Notes under the pieces: generated by a model
The model's input: the letters and a program-made list of their open reading frames with translations, nothing else
Databases searched by the model: none
What the model was told of the DNA's origin: nothing
Source: Clostridia bacterium
GTDB taxonomy: Bacteria > Bacillota > Clostridia > Christensenellales > Aristaeellaceae
DNA: 64,000 bases
Direction of reading: 5' to 3'
Assembly: GCA_017431005.1 (NCBI GenBank)
Contig: JAFRLY010000016.1
Location: 52,675 to 116,674 of the forward strand
Position numbers and translations under genes: made by a program
Shown here: piece by piece, positions 6,983-15,002 of the stretch
How positions within the stretch are numbered: the first letter of the stretch is position 1
Layout: each line of letters begins with the position of its first letter

Positions 6983-8829
6983 ACTCCAACGGACTTAAAG
7001 CTGATCTTCTCTTCCCCGTCGGTCGTTTCCGCGCGGCCTGTGGTTTCCATCGGCTTGGGCTCGTCGTTCACGTAGCGGAAGGTATGCACCTCATGATCCG
7101 CGTCGGTTTCCGGCTCGTCCACGAGGATTTCCACTTCGTAGGCGCCGCTTCCGGCGTAATCCACGCCGTCAGCGATGATGGACAGCTGTACCATGTAGAA
7201 GCTGTGGATCTCCTGGTTTTCTTCCAGGTCCAGGCTCTCCACCGTGTTCTCCAGATACTGCTCGTAGGACGCACCGCCGGTGGTCAGGGAAGCGGTCACT
7301 TCAGCGTTGACCGGAATGCCGGCATCCGGTGCGAAGCGGACGATCAGCTTCAGACCCTGGGCAGCCAACGACACGGTCTTTTCAACCTTGCCGTTCACCA
7401 GCTCAACGGGCAGCTCTTCCGGCACTTCCTCAGCGAGTTCCTCTTCGGTTTCCTCACCGGGGATTTCTTCCTCGGAGGTTTCTTCCTCGTCCGTTCCCTC
7501 GTCGGAAACTTCTTCGTCAGTCACCTCTCCGTCCGGTCCCTCTTCGGTGGCTTCCCCGTCGGTCAGCTCTTCCTCCGCAGGTTCTCCATCGGTTTCTTCT
7601 TCAGCGTTTTCCCCTTCAGGCAGTTCAGCTTCGCCGTCCTGTCCTTCGGTCTCTTCCGCTTCGGTTTCTTCCCCGTCAGTTTCTCCTGCTTCGGCTTCTT
7701 CGGTCATAGCCTCTTCTTCGGCTGCGTCCCCATCGGTCTGCTCCGCGGATTCCTCATCGGTGTTTTCGTCCGCCGGAGTTTCTTCCCCGTCCGGGGTTTC
7801 GGTTTCTTCGCCCGTTGCGGGTTCTTCTTCGCTCAGGATTTCCTCATCCGCCGCGGGTTCGGTCGCTTCCGGTTCCTCTTCCTCAGCGGCAGGCGTTTCT
7901 TCCTCCGCTGCAGGAATCTCAGTTCCGGGTTCCGTCGTTACGGTTTCTTCTTCGGTAACCTCCGGCACGGGCGTTGCCGCCTCAACTTTGGTCAGCTTCA
8001 GGCTGAAGTTTCCGAGCGTGTTTGCTTCGGCGCTGTACACATACAGGAACCAGGTTCCCTCCAGGACCTTCCAGTTCAGATCCAGCGGCTGTTTCAGACC
8101 CTGGTTTGTTTCCGGCTCAAAATGCCTTGTCCGGCTGCCGTCCTGCAGCTCCGCGTCCATGCTGACCGCCAGGCCGTTGGTTTCCAGATGCAGCTCCATG
8201 TTCCACGGGACATCCACCCGGATAATCCACTGATCTTTGGTCTCAGTGAAGTTTCCGCTCACCGTTCCGCCGATCTTCAGCACGGCGTCCGCCTGGATCT
8301 CCTTGGGAGCCTGTGTGGGCTGTTCCGTCGGAGCGGCGGTCGGGGCTGCCGTCGGAGCCTGTGTAGGTGCGGGAGTCGCTGTCGGTTCCGGAGTCGGAGC
8401 TGCTGTCGGCACTTCCGTCGGCGCTGCCGTAGGTTCCGGTGTCGTCGTAGGTTCCGGTGTCGGCGGCGCAGTCGGTTCCGGTGTGGCCGTGGGTTCCGGT
8501 GTGGCCGTGGGTTCCGGTGTCGGTGCCGGCGTGGGAGCCGGTGTTGCCGTCGGAGCCGGGGTGGGCGCCGGTGTCGCCGTAGGAGCCGGAGTCGGAGGTG
8601 TTGTCGGATCCGGCGCCTTGGGTTCCTCGACAGTCTGCACCGTCGCCACCACAATGACGTCCTCGGGCTGGCTTACCTCCTGTTGATTCTGAACTGCGAT
8701 AATCTCCGCATATTCGTCAGAAGGTGGAGCCACTTCTTCTGCCATACCAACCGGGAACGGCGGCAGCAACGCGAAGCAAACCGCAAGGCCTGCCGACAGC
8801 GTCCTGACGCCATTCCATCCTTTTTTCAT
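6979..8829 (-). CDS. Secreted Pro/Thr- and Glu-rich surface protein
   Basis: A 616-residue secreted protein, first gene of the pilus operon. It has a signal peptide (cleavage near VGMAEE), a long Pro-Thr-Ala-Pro repeat stalk (about 72-178), and a beta domain (about 183-285) that resembles pre-peptidase C-terminal domains. A very acidic Glu/Thr-rich stretch (about 290-475) and a C-terminal beta-rich region follow. No sorting signal or C-terminal membrane anchor is present, so it is either released or held non-covalently. The ribosome site AGGAGG lies eight bases before ATG. The left inverted repeat of the invertible segment ends only 31 nt upstream of the start codon, so its promoter must come from inside that segment. 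Confidence 0.75.
   Translation of the reverse strand: MKKGWNGVRTLSAGLAVCFALLPPFPVGMAEEVAPPSDEYAEIIAVQNQQEVSQPEDVIVVATVQTVEEPKAPDPTTPPTPAPTATPAPTPAPTATPAPTPAPTPEPTATPEPTATPEPTAPPTPEPTTTPEPTAAPTEVPTAAPTPEPTATPAPTQAPTAAPTAAPTEQPTQAPKEIQADAVLKIGGTVSGNFTETKDQWIIRVDVPWNMELHLETNGLAVSMDAELQDGSRTRHFEPETNQGLKQPLDLNWKVLEGTWFLYVYSAEANTLGNFSLKLTKVEAATPVPEVTEEETVTTEPGTEIPAAEEETPAAEEEEPEATEPAADEEILSEEEPATGEETETPDGEETPADENTDEESAEQTDGDAAEEEAMTEEAEAGETDGEETEAEETEGQDGEAELPEGENAEEETDGEPAEEELTDGEATEEGPDGEVTDEEVSDEGTDEEETSEEEIPGEETEEELAEEVPEELPVELVNGKVEKTVSLAAQGLKLIVRFAPDAGIPVNAEVTASLTTGGASYEQYLENTVESLDLEENQEIHSFYMVQLSIIADGVDYAGSGAYEVEILVDEPETDADHEVHTFRYVNDEPKPMETTGRAETTDGEEKISFKSVGV
8310..8605 (-). repeat. Pro-Thr codon minisatellite in surface protein
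   Basis: Tandem degenerate repeats encode PTPAPTATPAP, PTPEPTATPEP and similar units. Such tracts can vary in copy number by slippage or recombination. Confidence 0.6.
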
Positions 8830-8860
8830 CCCTAAGCTCCTCCTTTTTTCGTTTGTTTTG

Positions 8861-8884
8861 TCGCAGAATATCTACTTCTGCGAC
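8861..8884 (+). repeat. Inverted repeat, left end of invertible segment (recombination site)
   Basis: A 24-bp sequence identical to the reverse complement of 10338-10361. It has inner arms TCGCAG and CTGCGA around an 11-bp asymmetric spacer (AATATCTACTT), the form of a tyrosine-recombinase core site. It lies between the pilus operon start codon and a terminator hairpin. Confidence 0.85.
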
Positions 8885-8890
8885 AGTCAG

Positions 8891-8928
8891 AAAAAGGGCC
8901 TCTCCGCTGCATCGGAGAGGCCCTTTTG
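8891..8928 (-). terminator. Strong hairpin terminator between recombinase and pilus operon
   Basis: Arms GGGCCTCTCCG and CGGAGAGGCCC surround a short loop, with T-runs on both strands (CCCTTTTT leftward, CCCTTTTG rightward). It ends the recombinase transcript and, in this orientation, shields the pilus operon from it. Confidence 0.85.
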
Positions 8929-8943
8929 ACGGCTTTTGACGGT

Positions 8944-10050
8944 TTATACGAATTGCTCTGCCAGAAGGTCTATCGCTTTCCGTTTTGTTTCCATCTGACT
9001 GTGGGCATAGATTTCAATTGTGGTTTTTACGGAACTGTGCCCGAGAATGGCGCTGACGGTTTTTACATCCGTGCCGAGCTCCAGCATCCGCGTCGTAAAG
9101 GTATGTCTGAGATTATGGAACCGGATCGGCGGAAGCTCCGCCCGCTGCAGCAGACGCTGAAACCGACGCTGGATGGTCCTGGGATCCGCCGGCTTATCCT
9201 TTTTGCCGAAGATAAAATCCTCCGGCTTGAACAGATCGTTTCTGATCATCAGCAGCTTTTCGATCAGCTGGTCCGGAAGCGGAATCGTACGGAAGGAAGA
9301 AGCTGTTTTAGGCGCGTTAATTACCAAAGCAGTTTTATGATCCTCTTCCTTCACATTCAACCGCAATACGGTCCGCCTGATGGTCATTGTCTGATGATAC
9401 TCATCAATATCCTGCCACTGCAGCCCGCAGACTTCCCCGATCCGCAGGCCTGTATAGAGGCAGAGCTGCACCGCCAGATCCTTTTCCTCAGCGCAGTGCA
9501 TCAGCTTATTCTCTTCATTCTGGGACAGCACCAAGATTTCATATTCCGGCGCAGGCGGAAGGAGGAATTTCATTTCCGGAACCTGGCGCAGCAAATCGTG
9601 ATCTGCCGCCTTCCTCAGCAGCTCCCGCATCAGCTGAAGAATATTCTGAATGCTTTTATCTGCCAGCCCTTTCTCCTTCAGCCAGTCTACAAAATCCAGC
9701 AGCATCTGCCGGTCTATCCTGCCGATTTCTATCATGCCGAAATACGGCAGGATATGCTGATTCAGCATCTGATCATATTTCTGCAGCGTGGATGGCTTCA
9801 GTTTGCGGGAGCATGTATCTCCCCGCCATTCCTTTGCCCAGACACGCATCCGCGGCGTCTGCGGAACAGGATCCCGGAGAAAATCCTGATATTGCATCCG
9901 CTTCTCTGTCAGCTGCTTCTTCACTTCTGCATATTTGGATCCGTAGATGTATCCGTAAATTGCCTTGCCATCGGGTTTTCGGCCGCGAATATAACGGCCT
10001 TCATATCTGCCATCCGCCCGTTTGTAGATGTTCTCTCCATGTTTACTCAC
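8944..10050 (-). CDS. Tyrosine recombinase (site-specific invertase/integrase)
   Basis: A 368-residue tyrosine recombinase. The start is the GTG at 10050, with AAGGGGAAGG immediately upstream; an in-frame TTG at 10068 lacks a ribosome site. The N-terminus (GENIYKRADGRYEGRYIRG and on) matches AP2-like arm-type DNA-binding domains of integrases. A core-binding domain follows at about 60-165. The catalytic domain has Arg in YTGLRIGEV, the HNLRH box, a downstream LGHSS, and the Tyr in IEIYAH. No excisionase or phage genes accompany it. Because the gene sits between two inverted copies of a core-type site, I infer that it inverts the segment that encodes it. Confidence 0.9.
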   Translation of the reverse strand: MSKHGENIYKRADGRYEGRYIRGRKPDGKAIYGYIYGSKYAEVKKQLTEKRMQYQDFLRDPVPQTPRMRVWAKEWRGDTCSRKLKPSTLQKYDQMLNQHILPYFGMIEIGRIDRQMLLDFVDWLKEKGLADKSIQNILQLMRELLRKAADHDLLRQVPEMKFLLPPAPEYEILVLSQNEENKLMHCAEEKDLAVQLCLYTGLRIGEVCGLQWQDIDEYHQTMTIRRTVLRLNVKEEDHKTALVINAPKTASSFRTIPLPDQLIEKLLMIRNDLFKPEDFIFGKKDKPADPRTIQRRFQRLLQRAELPPIRFHNLRHTFTTRMLELGTDVKTVSAILGHSSVKTTIEIYAHSQMETKRKAIDLLAEQFV

Positions 10051-10120
10051 AGTGCCTTCCCCTTTCAATGTTCGTTATCAGCCGTGTGACGGCGTAAGTG
10101 ACGGTAACGTAAAAAGCGAA

Positions 10121-10149
10121 AATATAGCAAAAAACCGAACGTCAATCAA
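10121..10149 (-). promoter_or_regulatory. Candidate recombinase promoter
   Basis: On the minus strand TTGATT (10149-10144), a 17-bp spacer and TATATT (10126-10121) lie about 75 nt upstream of the GTG start. The neighbouring GTTACAAA repeat at 10154 suggests possible autoregulation by the recombinase. Confidence 0.5.
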
Positions 10150-10153
10150 GATA

Positions 10154-10257
10154 GTTACAAATAAGTTCGGGATATCTGCCATGTCTGAAACGTGAAACCC
10201 GAAAAGTGTTACAAAGCCTTAAGTAACCGCTATGTAAGAAATATCAAAAGTTACAAA
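10154..10257 (+). repeat. Three GTTACAAA direct repeats, possible arm-type sites
   Basis: Identical 8-mers at 10154-10161, 10208-10215 and 10250-10257, all in the same orientation, lie in the AT-rich DNA between the recombinase gene and the right inverted repeat. Recombinases with an AP2-like N-terminal domain bind such arm sites. The binding is inferred. Confidence 0.45.
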
Positions 10258-10285
10258 AAAACCCTAAAAAACATGTTTTAATGTA

Positions 10286-10314
10286 TTGACAACAACTTTG
10301 AAAAACAATAAAAT
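10286..10314 (+). promoter_or_regulatory. Outward promoter inside the invertible segment (pilus switch promoter)
   Basis: TTGACA (10286-10291), exactly 17 bp, TAAAAT (10309-10314); expected transcription start near 10321. The same boxes and spacing occur in front of tRNA-Gly/tuf and the fructan operon in this window. It now points rightward into DNA with no forward gene. After inversion it would drive the pilus operon. Confidence 0.75.
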
Positions 10315-10337
10315 CAGTTACGGTAGACAGTGAACAC

Positions 10338-10361
10338 GTCGCAGAAGTAGATATTCTGCGA
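10338..10361 (-). repeat. Inverted repeat, right end of invertible segment (recombination site)
   Basis: A perfect 24-bp inverted copy of 8861-8884 (GTCGCAG, 11-bp spacer AAGTAGATATT, CTGCGA). Identity stops immediately outside these 24 bases on both sides. Confidence 0.85.
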
Positions 10362-10698
10362 TATTTTTTTCAATATTATTGTAAACCTTTGCGTGTAATC
10401 TGGCAATGTATTTTCTGGCTTTTTGATAAAACATATTTACATGTTTATCTTCCTATTATATACATATCTTTATTACAGCACATTTTTTCCGGTAAATTGG
10501 TTTCGCTTTCTGACGGCATGCTGCATTTCCGGGCGTATGTGCGATGAAATGAGTATGCTGCCATAAAACACGCAGAGAGTCTCATTTCAGAGGCTCCCTG
10601 CGCTAACACTTTTCAGTTTATCCCGGTTTTCCGCCTGCGAAGCAGCAGGCTCGCCGCAGAACAGAAAAGCCATATAACAGGCTGATCCGTGCCGGAGA
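10362..10698. other. AT-rich intergenic region beyond the inverted repeat
   Basis: No forward gene is present. In the current orientation the switch promoter transcribes into this stretch. The only structure I see is the hairpin at 10571-10602. Confidence 0.5.
10571..10602 (-). terminator. Hairpin terminator after small secreted protein gene
   Basis: A 12-bp stem with one mismatch (GCAGAGAGTCTC with GAGGCTCCCTGC). On the minus strand it is followed by GTGTTTTAT. It could also stop rightward transcripts from the switch promoter. Confidence 0.5.
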
Positions 10699-11211
10699 TT
10701 ATTCCGCGGCCTGGATGGAAGCCAGGATGATGCTGGCGCCGGTCTTGTCGCCGTCATCGTTCAGAGGTCCGACAGTAACCTCCAGGATATAACCCTGTTC
10801 GGTCGTGAAGGAGCAGCTCATGTTGCCTTCAGATTCATAGGAGATGCAGGGCAGGCCGTTCACCGTACCGGTTTCGATCTCCGTTGCGCCGGCTTCCGCA
10901 ACCTGCGCAGCATACTCTTCAAGGGTCATTCCCTGCATGTTCACATACTGCACGGCAATGGCGTCGCCTTCTTCCGCGACATAATAGCCGATATAGCCGT
11001 TCTCACGGTCTTCATCCGACAGTTCCGCGGCGTTCATGCCTTCCGGAATAAAGATCTTCACGGCAATTTCATCAAAGGTGACAAACTCACCTTTAACGCC
11101 GGCTGCTTCCATCATGGGAGCGATCTGTTCCCAGGTGATGTCACTGTCCGCCAGGGCAGTGCATCCCAGCATCAGACACAGGGTCAGCAACAGAGCAACG
11201 ATTTTCTTCAT
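10699..11211 (-). CDS. Small secreted protein of unknown function
   Basis: A 170-residue protein with signal peptide MKKIVALLLTLCLMLGCTALA. Cleavage is likely at ALA-D; a lipoprotein reading at LGC is possible but less likely. The mature part (ITWEQIAPMM, FVTFDEIAVKIFIPEGM, a central acidic helix, then beta strands to the C-terminus) shows no motif I recognise. The ATG has an AGAGG ribosome site. It stands alone, with a hairpin downstream. Its 3' end faces the OFF-orientation switch promoter, so antisense transcription from the invertible segment may reach it. Confidence 0.6.
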   Translation of the reverse strand: MKKIVALLLTLCLMLGCTALADSDITWEQIAPMMEAAGVKGEFVTFDEIAVKIFIPEGMNAAELSDEDRENGYIGYYVAEEGDAIAVQYVNMQGMTLEEYAAQVAEAGATEIETGTVNGLPCISYESEGNMSCSFTTEQGYILEVTVGPLNDDGDKTGASIILASIQAAE

Positions 11212-11375
11212 GGTACCAGCCTCTTTTCCCCGGGGTTCTTCCCCGGTTACTTTTTTTGGTTGCTGCGTTCAGGCAGCTAAGCCAAAGCGTTTATTATATG
11301 GATCATTGAAAGAAATGCAAGCGAAAGTTACGGCATGTAAAAGGAATCCGCCGTCAGAAAAGCCCGCAGAGATTG

Positions 11376-11406
11376 AAAATGCTGCGGTCCCGGGACGAGA
11401 CCGCAG
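11376..11406 (-). terminator. Terminator of the 11492-13246 gene
   Basis: GCTGCGGTC (11381-11389) pairs with GACCGCAGC (11398-11406). On the minus strand ATTTTC follows. It lies in the 280-nt gap between two secreted-protein genes. Confidence 0.6.
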
Positions 11407-11491
11407 CTGTTCTTTGTTTGTGTGTTTATCGGGAGACAGGGGGTATCCTCTGTGTAATGTAACCATTTTTATGATCCATGATGGTCTGTGC

Positions 11492-13246
11492 TCAGCCGTT
11501 GCCGTTCAGCCCGGCGTCATAGATCAGGTCTTCAATCTGTCCGTTTTCTGCGTTGATCAGCACCTCATACATGCCGTCATGCTCGGTCCAGGCAGGATAA
11601 GGCTCCTGCATCAGGTTCATCCAGGCCTGGTAAATCAGCCGGCCGTCCTTTTCCATGAAATGGTATTCCGGATAATCGTCCTCGGCCCAGAGCATGTCCT
11701 TCTGCGCGTCGGTCAGGCCGAAGGTCAGGGTCACCGTCTGCCTGCCGATCTCCGCCAGCTCCTCCAGGGTGTAACGGCATCTGCTCCGGATGATCTCCGG
11801 GTTCAGGTTCTCCTCAACGTACTCGCAGAGGGAATCAAAGGGCATCTCATAGTTGGAATCCGATTCCCGGGCGATCCGGACCGCTTCAGTGTAGAAGGAG
11901 GTCACCTCATGATCCCGCTTGGTGATTTCCAGCATCTTTTCCAGCTGCGCGATCCCCCATACCGGAGCGGTAAAGGCGTCGGAATCCGCTTTCTCCCCGT
12001 CGTGGGACCAGGCGGTTTTCACGCCGTCCGCGGTCACCTCCGCCGTGTATGTACCCAGCGCCACGCAGAAATCGTTCATCCCGGTCAGGGACAGGGTCAG
12101 GCTGCCGTCTTCTTCCGTGACCTTCCGGGAGAAGAAGGTCAGCATCTCGGGGCGGATGCCGTATCTGTCAAGCAGGGCCTGCTCCGCCTGCCGGATTTTC
12201 AGCCAGCGGGCGGAAAAGGCGGATTCATCGACGGGCAGGGATACCGCTGAATCGTCGCGCGGCGCGGGCTCCCAGTCCCTGAACAGCGTGGAGACAAATT
12301 CCTCGTATTCAAAGGTTTCACCCTGGTATTCCGTATCAACGGGAATATAGATGTCCCCGGGGCCTTCTGCGTATTCGGTGACGCCGTAAGCCGCAGGATC
12401 AAAGCTCTCCACCTTGCTGGCGCCGTATTCCCCGGCTTCCCCGCTGAAGGTAAAGGCCAGGGTGTGCGTTCCGTCGTTATAGGTTTCAAAATCCGCCTTT
12501 ACGGTGCCGGCCGCTTCCGCGATCCGCCCCTTGTCGTCCAGGCGGACCTTCAGCTGTGCCTCCTGCAGGGTGAAGCGGACCGTGGAGCCCAGGATGGCCT
12601 GGGTCACGGTGGTGAAGTCCGCCATATGGGTATGCTCATAGCCGCTCATCCGGTCGTAATCGATCTGGAAGAGGCGGCGGATCATCAGCTGAGCGCCCAG
12701 GTTCATCAGACTGTTCAGGGATTCCGGAACATCCGCCTTTGTCAGCTGAAGCGATACCGTGCCGTCCTCCCCGGTCTGAAGCTTCCCGCTCAGGGTTTTT
12801 TCCCATTCCGGAGCGATGAATCCGGCAAGATCCATCAGCTGGGTCAGGAAGGGAGATTTCCGCAGCAGGGTGTTCTGGGGTTCATCGTCTCCCATGCGGT
12901 AGACGCCGGGATGAAAGTCCTCCATGGCATAGATTTTCCGGTCATTCGCGATGACGGTGAAGCCTGTCAGGCGCTCCCCTTCCGGCCAGGGTGTCAGCAG
13001 TTTCAGCCGCCAGTAAGAGAAGGTTCCGTCCTGTACATATTCCGCTTCCGCCTTCTTGAAGGGATCCTCCCCGTCCAGCGTGAAGGAGGCCTCCCCCTTC
13101 AGGGTCACATTGTCCGTCTGAAACAGCAGGGCTTCCCCGGCCTTTATAATTTCCGTCAGGCGGCTGCCGTCCTCCGCCTGTGCTCCCAGGCAGCAGGACA
13201 GGGTAAGCGTCAGCAGCAGAATCCAGCAGATCAGTTTGTTTCTCAT
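11492..13246 (-). CDS. Secreted protein of unknown function
   Basis: A 584-residue secreted protein. The start ATG at 13246 has AGGAGG seven bases upstream and is preferred over one seven codons earlier. The signal peptide ends near CCLGAQAED. The remainder alternates amphipathic beta strands (TLKGEASFTLDG, VSLQLTKADVP, LTLSLTGMNDF) with a helical C-terminal half. The last 60 residues (EVLINAENGQIEDLIYDAG) resemble the PepSY-like or propeptide-like ends of secreted Clostridia proteins, but I do not assign a family. No sorting signal or C-terminal anchor is present. It is a single-gene unit with a terminator downstream. Confidence 0.6.
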   Translation of the reverse strand: MRNKLICWILLLTLTLSCCLGAQAEDGSRLTEIIKAGEALLFQTDNVTLKGEASFTLDGEDPFKKAEAEYVQDGTFSYWRLKLLTPWPEGERLTGFTVIANDRKIYAMEDFHPGVYRMGDDEPQNTLLRKSPFLTQLMDLAGFIAPEWEKTLSGKLQTGEDGTVSLQLTKADVPESLNSLMNLGAQLMIRRLFQIDYDRMSGYEHTHMADFTTVTQAILGSTVRFTLQEAQLKVRLDDKGRIAEAAGTVKADFETYNDGTHTLAFTFSGEAGEYGASKVESFDPAAYGVTEYAEGPGDIYIPVDTEYQGETFEYEEFVSTLFRDWEPAPRDDSAVSLPVDESAFSARWLKIRQAEQALLDRYGIRPEMLTFFSRKVTEEDGSLTLSLTGMNDFCVALGTYTAEVTADGVKTAWSHDGEKADSDAFTAPVWGIAQLEKMLEITKRDHEVTSFYTEAVRIARESDSNYEMPFDSLCEYVEENLNPEIIRSRCRYTLEELAEIGRQTVTLTFGLTDAQKDMLWAEDDYPEYHFMEKDGRLIYQAWMNLMQEPYPAWTEHDGMYEVLINAENGQIEDLIYDAGLNGNG

Positions 13247-13380
13247 GTCATATCCTCCTCGTTCCAAAGGGTTCGGTTTTATTTTACCATAGATACAGAC
13301 GGAACAGAAGAGCGGAAGCTTCCTGACTGTGAGCTTTTCCCGGCTATCATTTGCATCTGCGAAAGCAATTTGCGGACGAG

Positions 13381-13446
13381 TTTTGCACTTTGCTTCTTTC
13401 TGAAAGTGCTAATTTTGCACTTTCTGCAGTTTTGCAAGTGCAATTC
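13381..13446. repeat. Cluster of TTTTGCACTTT-type repeats
   Basis: TTTTGCACTTT at 13381-13391 and again at about 13414-13424, an inverted AAAGTGC at 13403-13409, and a related TTTTGCAAGTGCA at about 13430-13442. It lies in the 232-nt gap upstream of the 11492-13246 gene and may be an operator cluster. Confidence 0.35.
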
Positions 13447-13478
13447 TGCGGCACATTCGATTAAAAAGCCAATTATCG

Positions 13479-15002
13479 TTACTGGACGGAGTACTTATCA
13501 GCTTCGAGTGTATCCGCTGCGGCTATATTCCAGGTTATTGCCTGTTCATCCCATTTCAGAGCGAGGCCGCTTTCGTTCAGGCACCAGGTCAATCCATCCG
13601 GGAGAGAGGCGGCGGAACCGTCAGAACCCTGCGTTGTTTTCTGCGCTGTCTCCGATTCGGTTTCTGCGACTGTCGTTTCTGTCAGATTCATCCTGTAAAC
13701 CTGATCTCCGAAGGTAAAGGACAGGGATGTAATTCCGCATTCCTTCAGGGTTTCCACACTGGAGACCTCCGCCTGCCATTCGACGGCTTCCTCCGCCGGG
13801 ATCAGATTCAGGGCATTCCCCTCCGTCAGGAAGGCGGAGAAGAGGCCTTCTCCCTCATTCAGCAGGATATTCAGGGCCTCCCCGCCGGCAGTCAGGCGGG
13901 AGACCGGGGAATCCGGAAGCGTATCCAGTGTCAGGAGCTGATCCTTTTCTGTTTCTGCTGCGGTTTCGGCGCTTGTTTTCTTCGCTGCTGAAGCAGTTTT
14001 CTTTGCCGCTGTGCGCCTGGCAGCAGCAGCCTTTTTTGTGCCGGCTGATCTGGTTTTCTTCGCTGCTGCGGCGGGGACGGTATTTGTTGCTTCAGCAGCC
14101 TCCTTCTCTTCTGTCATTGCTGTTTCCTCAGTCAGGTCTGATGAATCCGCAGAAGCGGTTTCGGCATCAGATAATGTTTCTTCCGCTTCCGGTTCTGTTG
14201 TTTCCGGTTCGGCGAGTATGGGACCAGGTTCTGTTTCGGTCTGTTCTTCGGAAGCAATAATCCGGAAAAGCAGGGAATCTTCTGCAAGCGTTATGCCGTC
14301 GCAGCTTTCTTCCAGATACATGGAATAGATTTCTCCGGCTGTCCATTCGGAAGCTTCCGTCTCCCAGCGCGGAACTGTGACTGTTTCCTCTTTTTGAGTT
14401 TCTTCTGTCGAATCCAGGATCCGGATCCGGTATTGGCTGGCCTGAACATCTTCCCAGATAAAGGAGATGATCTCTGTTTCATCCGATATGCTGATTAGCC
14501 AGATTCCGTCTTCCTGCCCGGCCTGGCCCTCCGGGCGCAGGTTCAGAAGCAATACTGCCTGGTTTTCCGCTGCGGGCGTCTCTTCTGCTGAAGGCGCTTC
14601 CGTTTGTGTTTCTTCTGTCGGTGTTCCCTCTGCCGGAGTTTCCTCTAGCGGTATTTCTTCAGTCTGAGTGTTTTCTTCCGGATTGTCTTCAGGAAGCGTT
14701 TCCTCTGTCTCCGGCGTTTCCGTCAGTGATCTTTCGTCCGCCGGAACCGTTTCGGAACCTGTCGGTTCTGTGCCCTCATTCACCGGTTCCTCCGCGGTTT
14801 CAACGGATTCTGTTTCAGCTGGTGCCGGAATGCTTTCCTCCTGCATCTGCTCTTCCGTTGTCTCTTCCGGGCTCTGTCCCTCCGCCGGTTCTGTTTCCGG
14901 AATGATCACGGTTTCCTCAGCTGTTTCCTCTCCTTTTACCGTGCAAAGGCACGCACCGCAGAGCAGCATGACAGCCAGTATACAGGCAAAAATGCGTTTC
15001 AT
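13479..15002 (-). CDS. Secreted Glu/Thr-rich protein with Lys/Ala histone-like segment
   Basis: A 507-residue protein of unknown function. It starts with signal peptide MKRIFACILAVMLLCGACLC, where LCGAC could act as a lipobox. About residues 25-150 are Glu/Thr/Pro-rich and disordered. A beta domain (about 150-255) resembles a fibronectin-like fold (ISFIWEDVQASQYRIRILD). A second acidic stretch follows, then a short highly basic Lys/Ala/Thr segment (about 312-345: KKTRSAGTKKAAAARR and AAKKTASAAKK) like histone H1 tails. A C-terminal beta region (about 350-507) completes it. There is no anchor at the C-terminus. The ATG is preceded by GAGGAGG. Confidence 0.6.
   Translation of the reverse strand: MKRIFACILAVMLLCGACLCTVKGEETAEETVIIPETEPAEGQSPEETTEEQMQEESIPAPAETESVETAEEPVNEGTEPTGSETVPADERSLTETPETEETLPEDNPEENTQTEEIPLEETPAEGTPTEETQTEAPSAEETPAAENQAVLLLNLRPEGQAGQEDGIWLISISDETEIISFIWEDVQASQYRIRILDSTEETQKEETVTVPRWETEASEWTAGEIYSMYLEESCDGITLAEDSLLFRIIASEEQTETEPGPILAEPETTEPEAEETLSDAETASADSSDLTEETAMTEEKEAAEATNTVPAAAAKKTRSAGTKKAAAARRTAAKKTASAAKKTSAETAAETEKDQLLTLDTLPDSPVSRLTAGGEALNILLNEGEGLFSAFLTEGNALNLIPAEEAVEWQAEVSSVETLKECGITSLSFTFGDQVYRMNLTETTVAETESETAQKTTQGSDGSAASLPDGLTWCLNESGLALKWDEQAITWNIAAADTLEADKYSVQ

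Larger units (their letters stand above)
8861..10361. other. Invertible promoter segment carrying its own recombinase
   Basis: The 1,501-bp segment is bounded by perfect 24-bp inverted repeats and contains, left to right, a strong bidirectional terminator hairpin, a leftward tyrosine recombinase gene, an AT-rich region with three GTTACAAA direct repeats, and an outward rightward promoter next to the right repeat. Recombination between inverted sites inverts the DNA rather than deleting it. Inversion would map the promoter to 8908-8936 facing leftward, with transcription starting about 72 nt before the surface protein start codon. The function is inferred; the geometry is directly visible. Confidence 0.8.

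Noticed and set aside
8237-8686. Gly/Val/Ala-rich forward frame resembling an elastin-like protein
   Set aside because: It is the antisense of the Pro-Thr repeat stalk of the surface protein.
8861-10361. Prophage or integrative element remnant around the recombinase
   Set aside because: No phage, conjugation or excisionase genes are present, and the core sites are inverted, which leads to inversion rather than excision.
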